Source: an uncultured bacterium
GTDB lineage: Bacteria; Elusimicrobiota; Elusimicrobia; Elusimicrobiales; Elusimicrobiaceae
Direction of reading: 5' to 3'
NCBI GenBank assembly: GCA_949296525.1
Contig: CASFOP010000005.1
Coordinates: 77,519 to 116,360 of the forward strand
DNA: 38,842 bases
Below are positions 16,356 to 25,555 of the stretch, piece by piece (the stretch's first letter is position 1; each line of letters begins with the position of its first letter). Position numbers and translations under genes: made by a program. The notes under the pieces are model-generated. The model did not search any database. It was not told where the DNA came from and saw only the letters and a program-made list of their open reading frames with translations.

Positions 16356-18443
16356 ATGAGCTCCGTGCAGTATCTAAAAGGCATCGGGCCGGCCAAGGCC
16401 AAACTGTTTGAACGGCTGGAAATTTTTTCCGTCGAGGATTTGTTGCATTATTACCCGCGCACCTACCAGGACCGGCGGGAAAACGCCCCCAATGCGGGGC
16501 TGAATCCGCCGTCGCTGGTGGTGTTTAAAGGCCGTGTGCTGCGCGCGCATACGGTGCCGGCGCGCTCGGTGCTGATTTTCAAAGCGTTTCTCTGCGACGC
16601 GCAAAACAATCAAATAGAATGCACCTGGTTTAAAAGGCGGACGTTTCGCAACTTCCGTTTTGACCCGTTTGCCCAGCTTAAAAAAGATTTTAAAATGAAC
16701 GCCGAAATATGGGTCATCGGCCGGCGGGAAAACCGCAACAATTTTTTTGACAATAAAATAAATGTGGAAGAGTATTATCCGGCCGCCGACCCTGCCAGCG
16801 CGTGGCAGGCGGGGCGCATTACGCCCGTATACGGGCTGACCGAAGGCCTGACCAATAAGCAGATGCGCCAGTATATGCATGAGGCCCTGACGGCGGCAGA
16901 AGCGGAAGGCGAGCCGGATATACTGCCTCCGTCCCTGGCCGAAAAGCGCAAGTTTCTGGGCAGTGCGCAGGCACTGCACGCAGTACACTTTCCAAGCAGC
17001 CTGGCCGAACTGGAAAACGCGCGGGCGCGGCTGGCCTATGAAGAGTTTTTGCTGCTGGCCACGGCCTGGGGCATCAAGCGCACCCAAAAGAACATTTCCG
17101 CCAAAAATTACACCTATCAAATCAAAAAACATTTGCTGACGCCTTTTAGGAAAAACCTGGGTTTTGATTTTACAAACAGCCAGAAAAAAGTGATTAATGA
17201 AATCTTTGCCGATTTACAGTCCCCCCGCCCCATGAACCGGCTTTTGCAGGGAGACGTGGGCTCGGGCAAAACGCTGGTGGCGCTGTCGGCCATGCTGCTG
17301 GCGGCGGAAAACGGCTATCAAAGCGCGCTCATGGCCCCGACGGAAATTTTGGCCGAGCAGCATTACCTGACCTTTCAAAAAATTCTTAAAAAGCTCAAGG
17401 TATCCGTGGCGGTGCTGACCTCCAGCACCAAAACGCCGGAGCGCAAAAAAATCCTGTCCGCGCTGGCGGACGGCTCGCTGTCCGTGGTGGTGGGCACTCA
17501 TGCGCTTTTACAGGACGACGTACAGTTTAAAAATCTAAAACTGGCCGTTATTGACGAACAGCACCGCTTCGGCGTACGCCAGCGCGGCAAACTCAAGGAA
17601 AAAACCGAAAAATTGGACCTGCTGACCATGACCGCCACGCCCATCCCGCGCACGCTGGCGCTGGCCCTGTACGGGGATTTGGCCGTATCCACGTTAACGG
17701 AGCTGCCCCCTGGCCGCCGCCCCATCGCCACGCAAATGGCCGACGAATACCGCGCCAACCATATTGTGGCCGAAGAGGTGCAAAAGGGCCGCCAGGCTTA
17801 TATTGTGTATCCGCTGATTGAAGAAAGCGAAAATATTTCCGCCAAGGCGGTCAGCGAAGAATTTGAAAAGCTCAAAGCGGTTTTCCCAAAGTACAAACTG
17901 GCCATGCTGCACGGGCAGATGAGCCGCACGGAAAAAGAAAGCGTGATGAAAGACTTTGCCGCGCATAAGACGGATATTTTGGTAGCCACGCCCGTCATTG
18001 AAGTGGGCATAGACGTGCCCAACGCCACCGTAATGGTTATACAAAACGCCGAACGCTTCGGCCTGGCCAGCCTGCACCAGCTGCGCGGGCGCGTGGGCCG
18101 CGGAGAGCACGACAGCCGCTGTATTTTGGTCGCCCAGCACCAGGGCTCCGTGGCACGCGAACGGCTGAAGATTATTTGCGACACCTGCGACGGCTTTAAA
18201 ATAGGGGAGCGGGACATGCAGCTGCGCGGCCCGGGGGAAATTTTGGGCACGCGTCAAAGCGGAGAGCTGGAATTTAAGGCCGGGGATTTGTTTAAGGACC
18301 GCAACATTTTGCAGTGGGCCATAGAGGACCGCGACGAACTGCTGGCCGCCGACCCCCTGCTTCAAAAGCCCGAACACGCCGCCTTTAAAAAACGCCTGCT
18401 GGAGCTGTACCAAAAAAATTGGCACCTGATTGATTTAAGCTAA
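16356..18443 (+). CDS. recG: ATP-dependent DNA helicase RecG
   Basis: The 695-aa branch-migration helicase rescues stalled forks and processes Holliday junctions. The N-terminal part holds the helix-hairpin-like VQYLKGIGPAKAKLF and an OB-fold wedge domain. Helicase domain 1 contains Walker A GDVGSGKT near residue 301, DEQHRFGVRQRGKL (motif II is DEQH) near 400 and TMTATPIPRTLAL near 425. Domain 2 has LHGQMSRTEKE, VATPVIEVGIDVPNATVMV and QLRGRVGRGEHDSRC near 575. The C-terminal RecG wedge-contact region contains DGFKIGERDMQLRGPGE. Length is slightly above the usual minimum for the family. It stands alone on the plus strand between a divergent and a convergent neighbour. Confidence 0.96.
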   Translation: MSSVQYLKGIGPAKAKLFERLEIFSVEDLLHYYPRTYQDRRENAPNAGLNPPSLVVFKGRVLRAHTVPARSVLIFKAFLCDAQNNQIECTWFKRRTFRNFRFDPFAQLKKDFKMNAEIWVIGRRENRNNFFDNKINVEEYYPAADPASAWQAGRITPVYGLTEGLTNKQMRQYMHEALTAAEAEGEPDILPPSLAEKRKFLGSAQALHAVHFPSSLAELENARARLAYEEFLLLATAWGIKRTQKNISAKNYTYQIKKHLLTPFRKNLGFDFTNSQKKVINEIFADLQSPRPMNRLLQGDVGSGKTLVALSAMLLAAENGYQSALMAPTEILAEQHYLTFQKILKKLKVSVAVLTSSTKTPERKKILSALADGSLSVVVGTHALLQDDVQFKNLKLAVIDEQHRFGVRQRGKLKEKTEKLDLLTMTATPIPRTLALALYGDLAVSTLTELPPGRRPIATQMADEYRANHIVAEEVQKGRQAYIVYPLIEESENISAKAVSEEFEKLKAVFPKYKLAMLHGQMSRTEKESVMKDFAAHKTDILVATPVIEVGIDVPNATVMVIQNAERFGLASLHQLRGRVGRGEHDSRCILVAQHQGSVARERLKIICDTCDGFKIGERDMQLRGPGEILGTRQSGELEFKAGDLFKDRNILQWAIEDRDELLAADPLLQKPEHAAFKKRLLELYQKNWHLIDLS

Positions 18444-18462
18444 AGACTGTACCCGCCATATG

Positions 18463-18488
18463 AAAACCCCGCCTTTCGGCGGGGTTTT
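18463..18488. terminator. Bidirectional terminator between recG and metG
   Basis: AAAACCCCGCC and GGCGGGGTTTT form an 11-bp stem with loop TTTC between convergent genes. T-rich sequence follows on the plus strand. Confidence 0.88.
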
Positions 18489-18493
18489 AGATT

Positions 18494-20005
18494 TTATTTT
18501 TTATCTTCTTCCAACCGCGGGAAAAGCGGCGGGTATTTTTGTATGGGGCCCGGGGCCAGGCGGCGTTGCATTTCCTCGGCCACCGTAGGCATAAACGGCT
18601 CTGTCCATTTGGCAATAAAACGCAGGCCGCACACCAGCTCCAGCAGCACCGCGGCTGCGGCGGCTTTATCGGTTTTGGCCAGTTCCCAGGGTTTTTTCTC
18701 ATCCACCAGTTTATTCAAATCCCCGGCAAAAGCGTAAATGCTTTCCAGCACTTTGTCAAAAGCCAGTTCTTTGTAAAAGCCGTCTATGGCTTTTTCGGTT
18801 TCCTGCGCGCGGGCCCGCGTCTGCGTACCTTCCCCCGCTTGTTCCGGCAGGTCGCCCACGTTTTTGGCGGCCATGTTCAGCGTGCGCGAAAGCAAATTGC
18901 CGATGTTATTGGCCAGGTCGGAATTATAGCGGTTTTTAAAGCTGGTCATGGAAAAGTCCCCGTCCTGCCCGAAAGGCACTTCGCGGAACAGGAACGCACG
19001 CACGGGATCCGTGCCGTATTTATGGGCCAGCTCCACGGGGTTGACCACATTGCCCAGAGATTTGGACATCTTTTCCCCTTCCACTGTCCACCATCCGTGC
19101 GCAAACACTTTTTTGGGCAGCGGCAGGCCCAGCGCCATCAGCATGGCAGGCCAAATGACCGCGTGGAAACGGAAAATTTCTTTGCCGACCAAATGCAGAT
19201 CCGCCGGCCAGAAATCCTCAAACTTTTCCGCGCCGAGTTTCTTTAAATGTTCTTCATGCTCTGTTTTATCTTCGCACAAAACCGTGCCCGCGCCGGTGGC
19301 GGAAATATAGTTAATCAGTGCGTCAAACCACACATACACCGTATGCACGGGGTCGGAGGGCACCGTGACGCCCCATTTGACCTTCGTGCGAGAAACGGAC
19401 AAATCCCGCAGGCCGCCTTTGACAAAGTTGATAATTTCGTTGGCGCGGAACTTGGGGCTTAAGAAGCCCGGATTGTCAGCGTAAAATTTCAACAGTGCGT
19501 CCTGGTATTTGGAAAGCTTAAAGAAATAGGTTTCCTCGTGCACTTCGGTCAGCGGGCGTTTGTGCACGGGGCAGAGGCCGCCCTCCAGCATTTCGCTCTC
19601 GTCATAATACTGCTCACAGGAGAGGCAGTACTTGCCGGAATAGGAGCCTTTATAAATATCGCCCTGTTTTAACAGTTTTTCAAACACAGCCTGCACCACA
19701 TGTTCGTGTTTGGGGTCGGTGGTGCGGATAAAATCGTCATAAGAAATGTTCAGCTCTTTCCACATGGCGCGGTACTGGGCGGATACTTCGTCGGTCCATT
19801 CTTTGGGGCTGACACCCTTGGCCGCGGCGGATTTTTCAATATTGGCGCCGTGTTCGTCCGTACCCGTCAAAAAATGCACGTCCGCGCCCTGCTGGCGTTT
19901 ATAGCGCGCCAGAATGTCCAGCGCGATGGTGGTGTACGCGTGGCCGATGTGCGGCACCGAGTTCACGTAATAAATAGGGGTGGTAATAAAAAATTTCTTG
20001 CTCAT
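18494..20005 (-). CDS. metG: Methionyl-tRNA synthetase
   Basis: The 503-aa class I synthetase charges both initiator and elongator tRNA-Met. The HIGH motif is NSVPHIGHAYTT near residue 18. A zinc knuckle (CLSCEQYYDESEM, then CPVH) lies in the connective peptide near residues 128-150. The KMSKS motif is GEKMSKSLGNVV near 300. An anticodon-binding helical domain forms the C-terminus. The additional Trbp111-like tRNA-binding domain found in some bacteria is absent. GGAGAG precedes the ATG and the gene begins 10 nt after holB, the last gene of kdsC-tmk-holB-metG. Confidence 0.95.
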   Translation of the reverse strand: MSKKFFITTPIYYVNSVPHIGHAYTTIALDILARYKRQQGADVHFLTGTDEHGANIEKSAAAKGVSPKEWTDEVSAQYRAMWKELNISYDDFIRTTDPKHEHVVQAVFEKLLKQGDIYKGSYSGKYCLSCEQYYDESEMLEGGLCPVHKRPLTEVHEETYFFKLSKYQDALLKFYADNPGFLSPKFRANEIINFVKGGLRDLSVSRTKVKWGVTVPSDPVHTVYVWFDALINYISATGAGTVLCEDKTEHEEHLKKLGAEKFEDFWPADLHLVGKEIFRFHAVIWPAMLMALGLPLPKKVFAHGWWTVEGEKMSKSLGNVVNPVELAHKYGTDPVRAFLFREVPFGQDGDFSMTSFKNRYNSDLANNIGNLLSRTLNMAAKNVGDLPEQAGEGTQTRARAQETEKAIDGFYKELAFDKVLESIYAFAGDLNKLVDEKKPWELAKTDKAAAAAVLLELVCGLRFIAKWTEPFMPTVAEEMQRRLAPGPIQKYPPLFPRLEEDKK

Positions 20006-20015
20006 ATTCTCTCCG

Positions 20016-21011
20016 TTAAATTTGCACGCGCCATTTGTCCAGCCCCATCAGGGCCGTTTCCACCGTCAGCGCGGGCGACACGTTGCGCGCCACGGCAACT
20101 TTGTAATTTTCCAGCTTTTTCAACGCCTGCTGCAATTCTTTGCGCGCCGTTTCGTCCGGCGCGGCCGTCCAGGCGTTATGTACGGCCAGCGTTACCACGT
20201 CCAGCACCGCCTGCGCGCTCTGCCGCGCCTGCGCCATGGTGCGCGGCAAAGCCGCCGCACACGCCGCCGGCCACGCGGGGCCCTGCGGGGCGGACTGCAA
20301 AATTTCCAACGCCTCGGCCGCGCGGCGCGCGCGCGTCAGCGATCCCTGGGCATATTTGGCCGCCAGGGCCGGATCGGCCGCTTCGGGGTCGGTCTGGCGC
20401 AGCAGCTCCTCCACCGTCTTGTCCGGCAGGGGAGCAAACTGCAGGGGCTGGCAGCGCGACAAAATGGTTTTCAGCATGGCCGCTTTTTTATCCGTCAGCA
20501 AAATCCAGACGGTTTTTTGCGGCGGTTCTTCTATAAATTTGAGCAATGCATTGGCCGCTTCGGCCTGCATGCTCTGCGCCTCGTCCACGATAAATACTTT
20601 CCAGCCGCCGACGGCGCTTTTCTGCTGGCTTTTGGCCGTAATGTCGCGGATAGTGTCCACCTTGATACGCTGCTGTTTGGCCAGCTCCTTTTCCAACTCT
20701 TCTTCGTAGCTTTTGTCGCCGGGTTCTTTTTTTAGCTCCAGCCGCGCCTGATAGAGAAAATCGGCCACCGCAACATCGGCATAAGTCCCCGCGTCTATGG
20801 CGCGGCAATGCGCACACAAACCGCATGCGTCGCCTTTTTCCCGCGCCTGCGGGTCTAGGCAATTTAAGGCTTTGGCAAATTCCAGCGCGGCCTTCTTTTT
20901 ACCCACGCCCGAAGGCCCGCAAAAAAGCAAAGCCTGCGGCACGCGGCCCAGCACGCTTTTCTGTAAATAGGCCGTCGCGGCCGGCTGGTTTAAGACTTCC
21001 GAGAAGGGCAT
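20016..21011 (-). CDS. holB: DNA polymerase III delta-prime subunit
   Basis: The 331-aa clamp-loader subunit opens with the RFC-type PFSEVLNQPAATAYL and carries a P-loop GPSGVGKKKAAL near residue 32. A zinc-binding module CGLCAHC follows near residue 63. The sensor/acidic region KVFIVDEAQSM is at about 140 and NALLKFIEEPP follows, both highly typical of delta-prime. The C-terminal collar domain is alanine-rich and diverged. In the cell it works with delta (holA, present at 33366) and DnaX to load the beta clamp. It overlaps tmk by 22 nt, a common gene pair. Confidence 0.9.
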   Translation of the reverse strand: MPFSEVLNQPAATAYLQKSVLGRVPQALLFCGPSGVGKKKAALEFAKALNCLDPQAREKGDACGLCAHCRAIDAGTYADVAVADFLYQARLELKKEPGDKSYEEELEKELAKQQRIKVDTIRDITAKSQQKSAVGGWKVFIVDEAQSMQAEAANALLKFIEEPPQKTVWILLTDKKAAMLKTILSRCQPLQFAPLPDKTVEELLRQTDPEAADPALAAKYAQGSLTRARRAAEALEILQSAPQGPAWPAACAAALPRTMAQARQSAQAVLDVVTLAVHNAWTAAPDETARKELQQALKKLENYKVAVARNVSPALTVETALMGLDKWRVQI

Positions 21012-21628
21012 AAATCCAAAATATGGTGCTTTTCCACCAATTCCGCCACCTGGGCACGGATGGCGTCCACGTCCGCATCGGCGTCTATTAAATACGCATT
21101 CTCCGTACGCTCCGCCAATTTCTGGTATCCGTGGCGCATATTTTGTCTAAATTCACGGTCTTCCCGCTCCAAACGGTCCGAGAACAGGTATTCGCCGCGG
21201 GAAGAAAAATATTTGTCAGACATCAAGAACACCAATGTCAAATCCGGCTTCAGCCCCGTGGTGGCGATATGGTTGACGGTTTCAATCATGTTTAAGTCCA
21301 GCCCGCGCGCATACCCCTGGTAAGCACAGGTGGACATGGTATAACGCTCACAAATGACAATTTTTCCGGCCTGCAAGGCGGGAATAATTTTTTCCTGCGT
21401 ATGTTGGGCGCGGCTGGCTTCATAAAGCAACAGCTCGGCCACGGGACGGATATCCAGCCCGGGCTCCAGCACGATTTGGCGTATGCGCTCCGCCGCAGGA
21501 GTTCCGCCCGGTTCGCGCGTCAGGATGACGTCGCACCCGCGCTCTAACAAATAATTATACAGCAGCTTGGCCTGGGTGGACTTGCCGCAGCGGTCCGGCC
21601 CTTCCAGCACGATAAATTTCCCTTTCAT
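20990..21628 (-). CDS. tmk: Thymidylate kinase
   Basis: The 212-aa enzyme phosphorylates dTMP to dTDP. The P-loop is LEGPDRCGKSTQAKLL near residue 8. The DRX-like stretch is TREPGGTPAAERIRQ near 38, the dTMP-binding stretch is YTMSTCAYQGYARGLD near 97, and the lid region lies around DRLEREDREFRQ. The ATG at 21628 is chosen over an in-frame upstream ATG at 21658: it lies one base after the kdsC stop, has GGAAGGG in front, and gives MKGKFIVLEG as the family expects. Confidence 0.94.
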   Translation of the reverse strand: MKGKFIVLEGPDRCGKSTQAKLLYNYLLERGCDVILTREPGGTPAAERIRQIVLEPGLDIRPVAELLLYEASRAQHTQEKIIPALQAGKIVICERYTMSTCAYQGYARGLDLNMIETVNHIATTGLKPDLTLVFLMSDKYFSSRGEYLFSDRLEREDREFRQNMRHGYQKLAERTENAYLIDADADVDAIRAQVAELVEKHHILDLCPSRKS

Positions 21629-21629
21629 A

Positions 21630-22232
21630 CTATACAATCCCTTCCTGAGAAGTAACAATGCGCAGCTGCGGCGCGGCGGGGCGGGTCCAGCGGGAGGCGC
21701 GGATATCGGTCAGTATGGCGGGCATTTTGCCCTGTGCGGTAACGATTAAATCCACCAGTTCGCGGTAGGCGCCGTCGCCGCCTTTTCTTTGGGTAACATA
21801 ATGCGCCGCATCTTTTACCGCGGGCACTGCATTGGGCACCGTGGCGGCCAGCCCCACACGTTCCAGCAGGGGCAAATCCGTCAAATCATCGCCGATAAAG
21901 GCCACTTCTTCGGCGGTCAGATTTTCCCGTTTGAGCACATCTTCCAGCGGGCCGGTTTTGGTTAAAAATCCCTGGTAAAAATAGTCCATGCCCAGATTGC
22001 GCGCGCGGGAAACGGTGGTTTCATGCCGCCGCCCCGTAATAATGCCGCTTTTAATGCCCGACGAACGCAACAGCATAACGGCTATGCCGTCCAGGGCATT
22101 AAAGGATTTGATTTCCTCCACCTGGCCCTGCGGCGTCAGGAAAAAATTCAGCTTCCCGTCCGTCCAAATGCCGTCCACATCGTTTAAAAGGATTTTGATT
22201 TTACGCGCGCGCGCCAGCAGCTCTTCGTTCAT
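21630..22232 (-). CDS. kdsC: HAD phosphatase, KdsC-like (KDO 8-phosphate phosphatase)
   Basis: The 200-aa protein belongs to the C0-type HAD family. The nucleophile motif is LLNDVDGIWTDGKL near residue 15 (DVDG), GIITGRRHETTVSRA follows near 61, and the metal-binding FIGDDLTDLPLL is near 115. The KdsC family removes phosphate from KDO-8-phosphate during lipopolysaccharide core synthesis; CMP-sugar phosphatases of the same fold are the alternative. The C-terminal tail of about 25 residues beyond VDLIVTAQGKMP is longer than usual. Together with the LptE-like gene it supports an LPS-bearing outer membrane. First gene of the kdsC-tmk-holB-metG run. Confidence 0.85.
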   Translation of the reverse strand: MNEELLARARKIKILLNDVDGIWTDGKLNFFLTPQGQVEEIKSFNALDGIAVMLLRSSGIKSGIITGRRHETTVSRARNLGMDYFYQGFLTKTGPLEDVLKRENLTAEEVAFIGDDLTDLPLLERVGLAATVPNAVPAVKDAAHYVTQRKGGDGAYRELVDLIVTAQGKMPAILTDIRASRWTRPAAPQLRIVTSQEGIV

Positions 22233-22240
22233 ATATACCT

Positions 22241-22249
22241 ATTATAGCA
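22241..22249 (-). promoter_or_regulatory. Extended -10 promoter of kdsC operon, near-leaderless
   Basis: On the minus strand TGCTATAAT ends 8 nt before the kdsC ATG. Transcription should begin within two bases of the start codon. Matches the consensus TGnTATAAT exactly. Confidence 0.65.
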
Positions 22250-22251
22250 AA

Positions 22252-22275
22252 AAGGACTCTTTCACAAGAGTCCTT
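22252..22275 (-). terminator. Terminator of the ankyrin gene
   Basis: AAGGACTCTT and AAGAGTCCTT pair perfectly around TCAC. On the minus strand the stem is followed by TTTGC, and it lies just upstream of the kdsC promoter. Confidence 0.75.
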
Positions 22276-22305
22276 CCTTTCCACATTTACGGAAAAAACT
22301 GCCTA

Positions 22306-22683
22306 TTATTTATTTTGGAACAGGCGGATAATTTCCACATCGCCTTTTGCCTTGGCTAAATCCAAAGCGGTTTCCCCATTTTTATTCACCGCAGAGAGGT
22401 CGGCTCCCCGCTCCAGCAAAATTTCAACAATTTCTTTTTCCTTGCGGCTCACGGCTTCCATAAGCGGCGTATAATTGGAAAGGCCGCTTGCTTTATTAAT
22501 GTCAGCCTGGTGTTCTAACAGCAGCAACACCATATCCTTTTTATTTTCACAGGGGGCGCAAATGGCCGCTTTCAGCCCGACCCTGTCGTCATTTACATCG
22601 GCACCCATTTCCAATAAATCTTTTGCTTCCTGCAAGTTCCCGCCATTTACGGCTACATGCAACTTCTGCTCTAACTGTCCCAT
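22306..22683 (-). CDS. Ankyrin-repeat protein
   Basis: The 125-aa protein is made almost wholly of three to four ankyrin repeats: LHVAVNGGNLQEAKDLLEMGADVN, then a diverged repeat with MVLLLLEHQADIN, then TPLMEAVSRKEKEIVEILLERGADL (quoted in part: EIVEILLERGADL) and TALDLAKAKGDVEIIRLF. No signal peptide or membrane segment is present, so it is probably a cytoplasmic protein-binding module. ATG at 22683 has AGGAGG 5 nt upstream; the in-frame ATG five codons earlier overlaps that site. It lies downstream of a decayed copy of the pilin-leader element, where other copies have a pilin gene. Partner unknown. Confidence 0.8.
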   Translation of the reverse strand: MGQLEQKLHVAVNGGNLQEAKDLLEMGADVNDDRVGLKAAICAPCENKKDMVLLLLEHQADINKASGLSNYTPLMEAVSRKEKEIVEILLERGADLSAVNKNGETALDLAKAKGDVEIIRLFQNK

Positions 22684-22799
22684 ACAACCTCCTTTCATCT
22701 GTTTTCCCTTAAAAGAACAACCGCTTCGTACCTGCGCGTATGCGGCAAAGTCCTTTCACGGGGGCAGTACAACCAAACACATACCCGGGTATTTCTGCC

Positions 22800-22923
22800 C
22801 ATAAATCCGTCAAAATGCTTTTAACGGGGTTTTTCCCGCGGGGGCTTTTTTTAGATAAATTTTGCGTATATGTAGAATTTATCAAAAATAAGGAAATAAT
22901 GTAAAGCTTTTTAAAACCTCCGC
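22800..22923 (-). repeat. Decayed dispersed pilin-leader element, copy 2
   Basis: The palindrome survives as GATAAATTTTGC (22854-22865), centre GTATAT, and GTAGAATTTATC (22872-22883) with two changes in the right arm. The flanking ATGTAAAGCTTTTTAAAACC matches ATGCAAGGCCTTTTAAAA of the other copies. The hairpin region is also recognisable (CCCCGTTAAAAGCATTTTGACGG on minus, in part). The T-run is lost, and no pilin follows. With the adjoining 22684-22799 this fills the otherwise empty space between the ankyrin gene and clpC; I see no gene there. Confidence 0.7.
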
Positions 22924-22952
22924 ACTCCACGCTCCGAGCGCGGCAGTTTTTA

Positions 22953-22958
22953 TATAAT
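22953..22958 (+). promoter_or_regulatory. -10 box of clpC
   Basis: TATAAT lies 28 nt before the clpC ATG, with AAGGGG as ribosome-binding site in between. The sequence TTTTTATATAATATAAGTAC closely resembles the rpsU promoter (TTTTTTATATAATATGTATAC, in part). Confidence 0.6.
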
Positions 22959-22986
22959 ATAAGTACACTTATTAAGGGGTTTTTCA

Positions 22987-25533
22987 ATGCCTAAACGATT
23001 TACTGAAAATGCGCAAAAAATTATTCTCATCGCGCAGGAAGAAGCCAAACGCTTAAATCATGATTATGTAGGGACGGAACACATCCTGCTGGGGCTGACG
23101 GCCCTGGACGGCACCGTGTCCCATAAAATTTTATCTTCGCTGGGAGTAACGTTTCGCAAAGTACGCCTGGAAATAGAAAAAATGGTCGGCGTGGGGGACG
23201 CCATCATGCTCATGGGGGAAATCCCGTTCACGCCGCGCGCCAAAAAAGTGCTGGAATACGCGGTGGAGGAATCGCAGTCCCTGGGTATGGAGCACATCGG
23301 CACGGAGCATATCCTGCTGGGGCTGGTGCGCGAGGAAGAAGGCCTGGCCAGCACCATTTTGCAGAATTTGGGCGTCACGCTGGACGCCGTGCGCGAAAGC
23401 ACGCTGGGATTCTTGGAAGGAGCGCAGGGAGAAATCACGGAAGAAACCGTTTCTTCCTCTGCCTTTGACCGCGTCGAAGAACCGGAAGAACCCGAAGAAC
23501 CGCGTCCGGCCCCGCAGCCGCAGCACAGCGCGCCCCGCCCGCAAAAAAGCAAAACCCCGACCCTGGACGAATACACGCGCGACTTAACCGCGCTGGCGGC
23601 CAAAAATGCCTTAGATCCCGTCATCGGCCGTGAAGAGGAAATTGAACGCCTGGTGCAGATTTTGGCCCGCCGCACCAAAAACAACCCCGTTCTAATCGGC
23701 GACCCGGGCGTGGGCAAAACCGCCATTGTGGAAGGCTTGGCCCAGAAAATGGCCAAAGACGACATTTCCGACGTGCTGGCTGGCAAACGCCTGTTGGCTT
23801 TGGATTTGGCTTCCGTGGTGGCCGGCACCAAATACCGCGGTGAATTTGAACAACGCCTGAAAAACATTATTGACGAAGCTGCGGCAGACAAAAACAGCAT
23901 CATTTTTATTGACGAACTGCACACGCTCATCGGCGCGGGAGCGGCGGAAGGCTCTATTGACGCCTCTAATATGCTCAAACCCGCCCTGGCGCGCGGGGAA
24001 ATACAGTGCATCGGCGCAACGACCTTTGACGAATACCGCAAATACATTGAGGCCGACTCCGCCTTTGAGCGCCGTTTCCAGCCCGTCACGGTGGACCCAC
24101 CGGACGTGGAACAGACGGTTACCATTTTAACCGGCATACGCCCCAAATACGAAGAGCACCACCATGTGCATTATACCGACGACGCCGTGCGCGCCGCCGC
24201 CGCTATTTCGGACCGCTATATCACCGACCGCGCCCTGCCGGACAAAGCCATAGACCTTTTTGACGAAGCCGGCGCGCGGGCGCGCCTGAAAAACGCGGCC
24301 CTGCCGCCCGAAATCCGCGAGCAGCAGCAGAAATACCAGGCCGCTTCGGCGGAAAAAGACGCGGCCATACGCAACAAAGAATTTGAAAAAGCCGCCCAGG
24401 CCAAAACCAAAGAGGACAAACTTAAAAAACGCCTCGACGACCTCAAAGCCAAGTGGCAGGCCGAACGCGCGGCCAAAACCGTGGAAGTGACGGAAGAGGA
24501 CATCGCGCTGGTAGCCAGCAAATGGACGGGTATCCCCGTTACGCGCCTGACGCAAAGCGAAACGGATAAAATCCTGCACATGGAAGAACACCTGCATGAG
24601 CGCATTATTGGGCAGGAAGAAGCCGTGCGCGCCGTTTCCCAGGCCATACGCAGAAACCGCACCGGCCTGGGCAATCCGCACCGGCCCATCGGCGGATTTT
24701 TGTTCCTGGGGCCCACGGGCGTGGGTAAAACGGAGCTGGCCAAAAGCCTGGCCATGTTCCTGTTCGGCGATGAGGACGCCATGGTGCGCATAGACATGTC
24801 CGAATACATGGAAAAGTTCGCCGTGTCGCGCCTGATCGGAGCCCCTCCGGGATATGTGGGCTATGAAGAAGGCGGCCAGCTGACCGAAGCCGTACGCCGC
24901 CGCCCTTACAGCGTGGTGGTGCTGGACGAGCTGGAAAAAGCACACCCTGACATTTACAACATCCTGCTCCAGGTGCTGGACGAAGGCGCGCTGACCGACA
25001 ACCTGGGCCACCGCGTGAGCTTTAAAAACTGCGTCATTATTATGACCTCCAACGTCGGCGCGCGGGAAATTACCAACAAGGGCTCCGGCCTCGGGTTTAC
25101 CGCGTCGGCCACGGAAGAACAGCAGTATGACGAAATGCGCAAATCCGTCATGGACGAGGTCAAAAAGACCTTTAACCCCGAATTTATCAACCGTATTGAT
25201 GAAATTGTGGTGTTCCATGCGCTGAACAAACAAAACATCAGCGCCATTTTGGACCTGCAGCTTAAAAAAGTGGCCGCCAAACTGGCCGACCGCCGGCTGG
25301 AGTTGGAGCTGACCCCGCAGGCCAAAGAGTTCCTCATTGAACAGGGCTTTGACGAAAAATACGGCGCGCGCCCGCTGCTGCGCACCCTGCAGCGGCAGCT
25401 GGAGGATCCGCTGGCCGAAAACATACTGGTCAAGCAGTATCCCGCGGGAACGAAAATTATTGTAAACTTAGATAAACAAACCAAAAAACTCGGTTTTTCG
25501 GGCGCGGCGGCTTCACAGCCGGTGGCGGCCTGA
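22987..25533 (+). CDS. clpC: ClpC-type AAA+ unfoldase
   Basis: The 848-aa Hsp100 protein unfolds substrates for ClpP. Two Clp-N repeats occupy residues 1-145. A proline/glutamate-rich linker follows near 155-190. The first AAA domain has [13 protein letters not shown] near residue 238 and [18 protein letters not shown] near 308. A middle region with a UVR-like coiled coil (about 430-500) separates it from the second AAA domain, with [14 protein letters not shown] near 577 and [20 protein letters not shown] (in part) near 645. The C-terminal D2-small domain contains [18 protein letters not shown]. The UVR segment and overall length favour ClpC over ClpB or ClpA. recA follows after 22 nt, suggesting co-transcription. 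Confidence 0.94.
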   Translation: MPKRFTENAQKIILIAQEEAKRLNHDYVGTEHILLGLTALDGTVSHKILSSLGVTFRKVRLEIEKMVGVGDAIMLMGEIPFTPRAKKVLEYAVEESQSLGMEHIGTEHILLGLVREEEGLASTILQNLGVTLDAVRESTLGFLEGAQGEITEETVSSSAFDRVEEPEEPEEPRPAPQPQHSAPRPQKSKTPTLDEYTRDLTALAAKNALDPVIGREEEIERLVQILARRTKNNPVLIGDPGVGKTAIVEGLAQKMAKDDISDVLAGKRLLALDLASVVAGTKYRGEFEQRLKNIIDEAAADKNSIIFIDELHTLIGAGAAEGSIDASNMLKPALARGEIQCIGATTFDEYRKYIEADSAFERRFQPVTVDPPDVEQTVTILTGIRPKYEEHHHVHYTDDAVRAAAAISDRYITDRALPDKAIDLFDEAGARARLKNAALPPEIREQQQKYQAASAEKDAAIRNKEFEKAAQAKTKEDKLKKRLDDLKAKWQAERAAKTVEVTEEDIALVASKWTGIPVTRLTQSETDKILHMEEHLHERIIGQEEAVRAVSQAIRRNRTGLGNPHRPIGGFLFLGPTGVGKTELAKSLAMFLFGDEDAMVRIDMSEYMEKFAVSRLIGAPPGYVGYEEGGQLTEAVRRRPYSVVVLDELEKAHPDIYNILLQVLDEGALTDNLGHRVSFKNCVIIMTSNVGAREITNKGSGLGFTASATEEQQYDEMRKSVMDEVKKTFNPEFINRIDEIVVFHALNKQNISAILDLQLKKVAAKLADRRLELELTPQAKEFLIEQGFDEKYGARPLLRTLQRQLEDPLAENILVKQYPAGTKIIVNLDKQTKKLGFSGAAASQPVAA

Positions 25534-25555
25534 CCGTTTTGACATCGGAGGATTC

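Noticed and set aside
22709..22987. Minus-strand frame of 92 codons between the ankyrin gene and clpC
   Set aside because: It runs through the decayed repeat and has no ribosome-binding site or recognisable domain.
24127..25233. Long open frame (368 codons) antisense to clpC
   Set aside because: Phe/Gly/His-rich translation typical of antisense of GC-rich genes; clpC on the other strand is certain.
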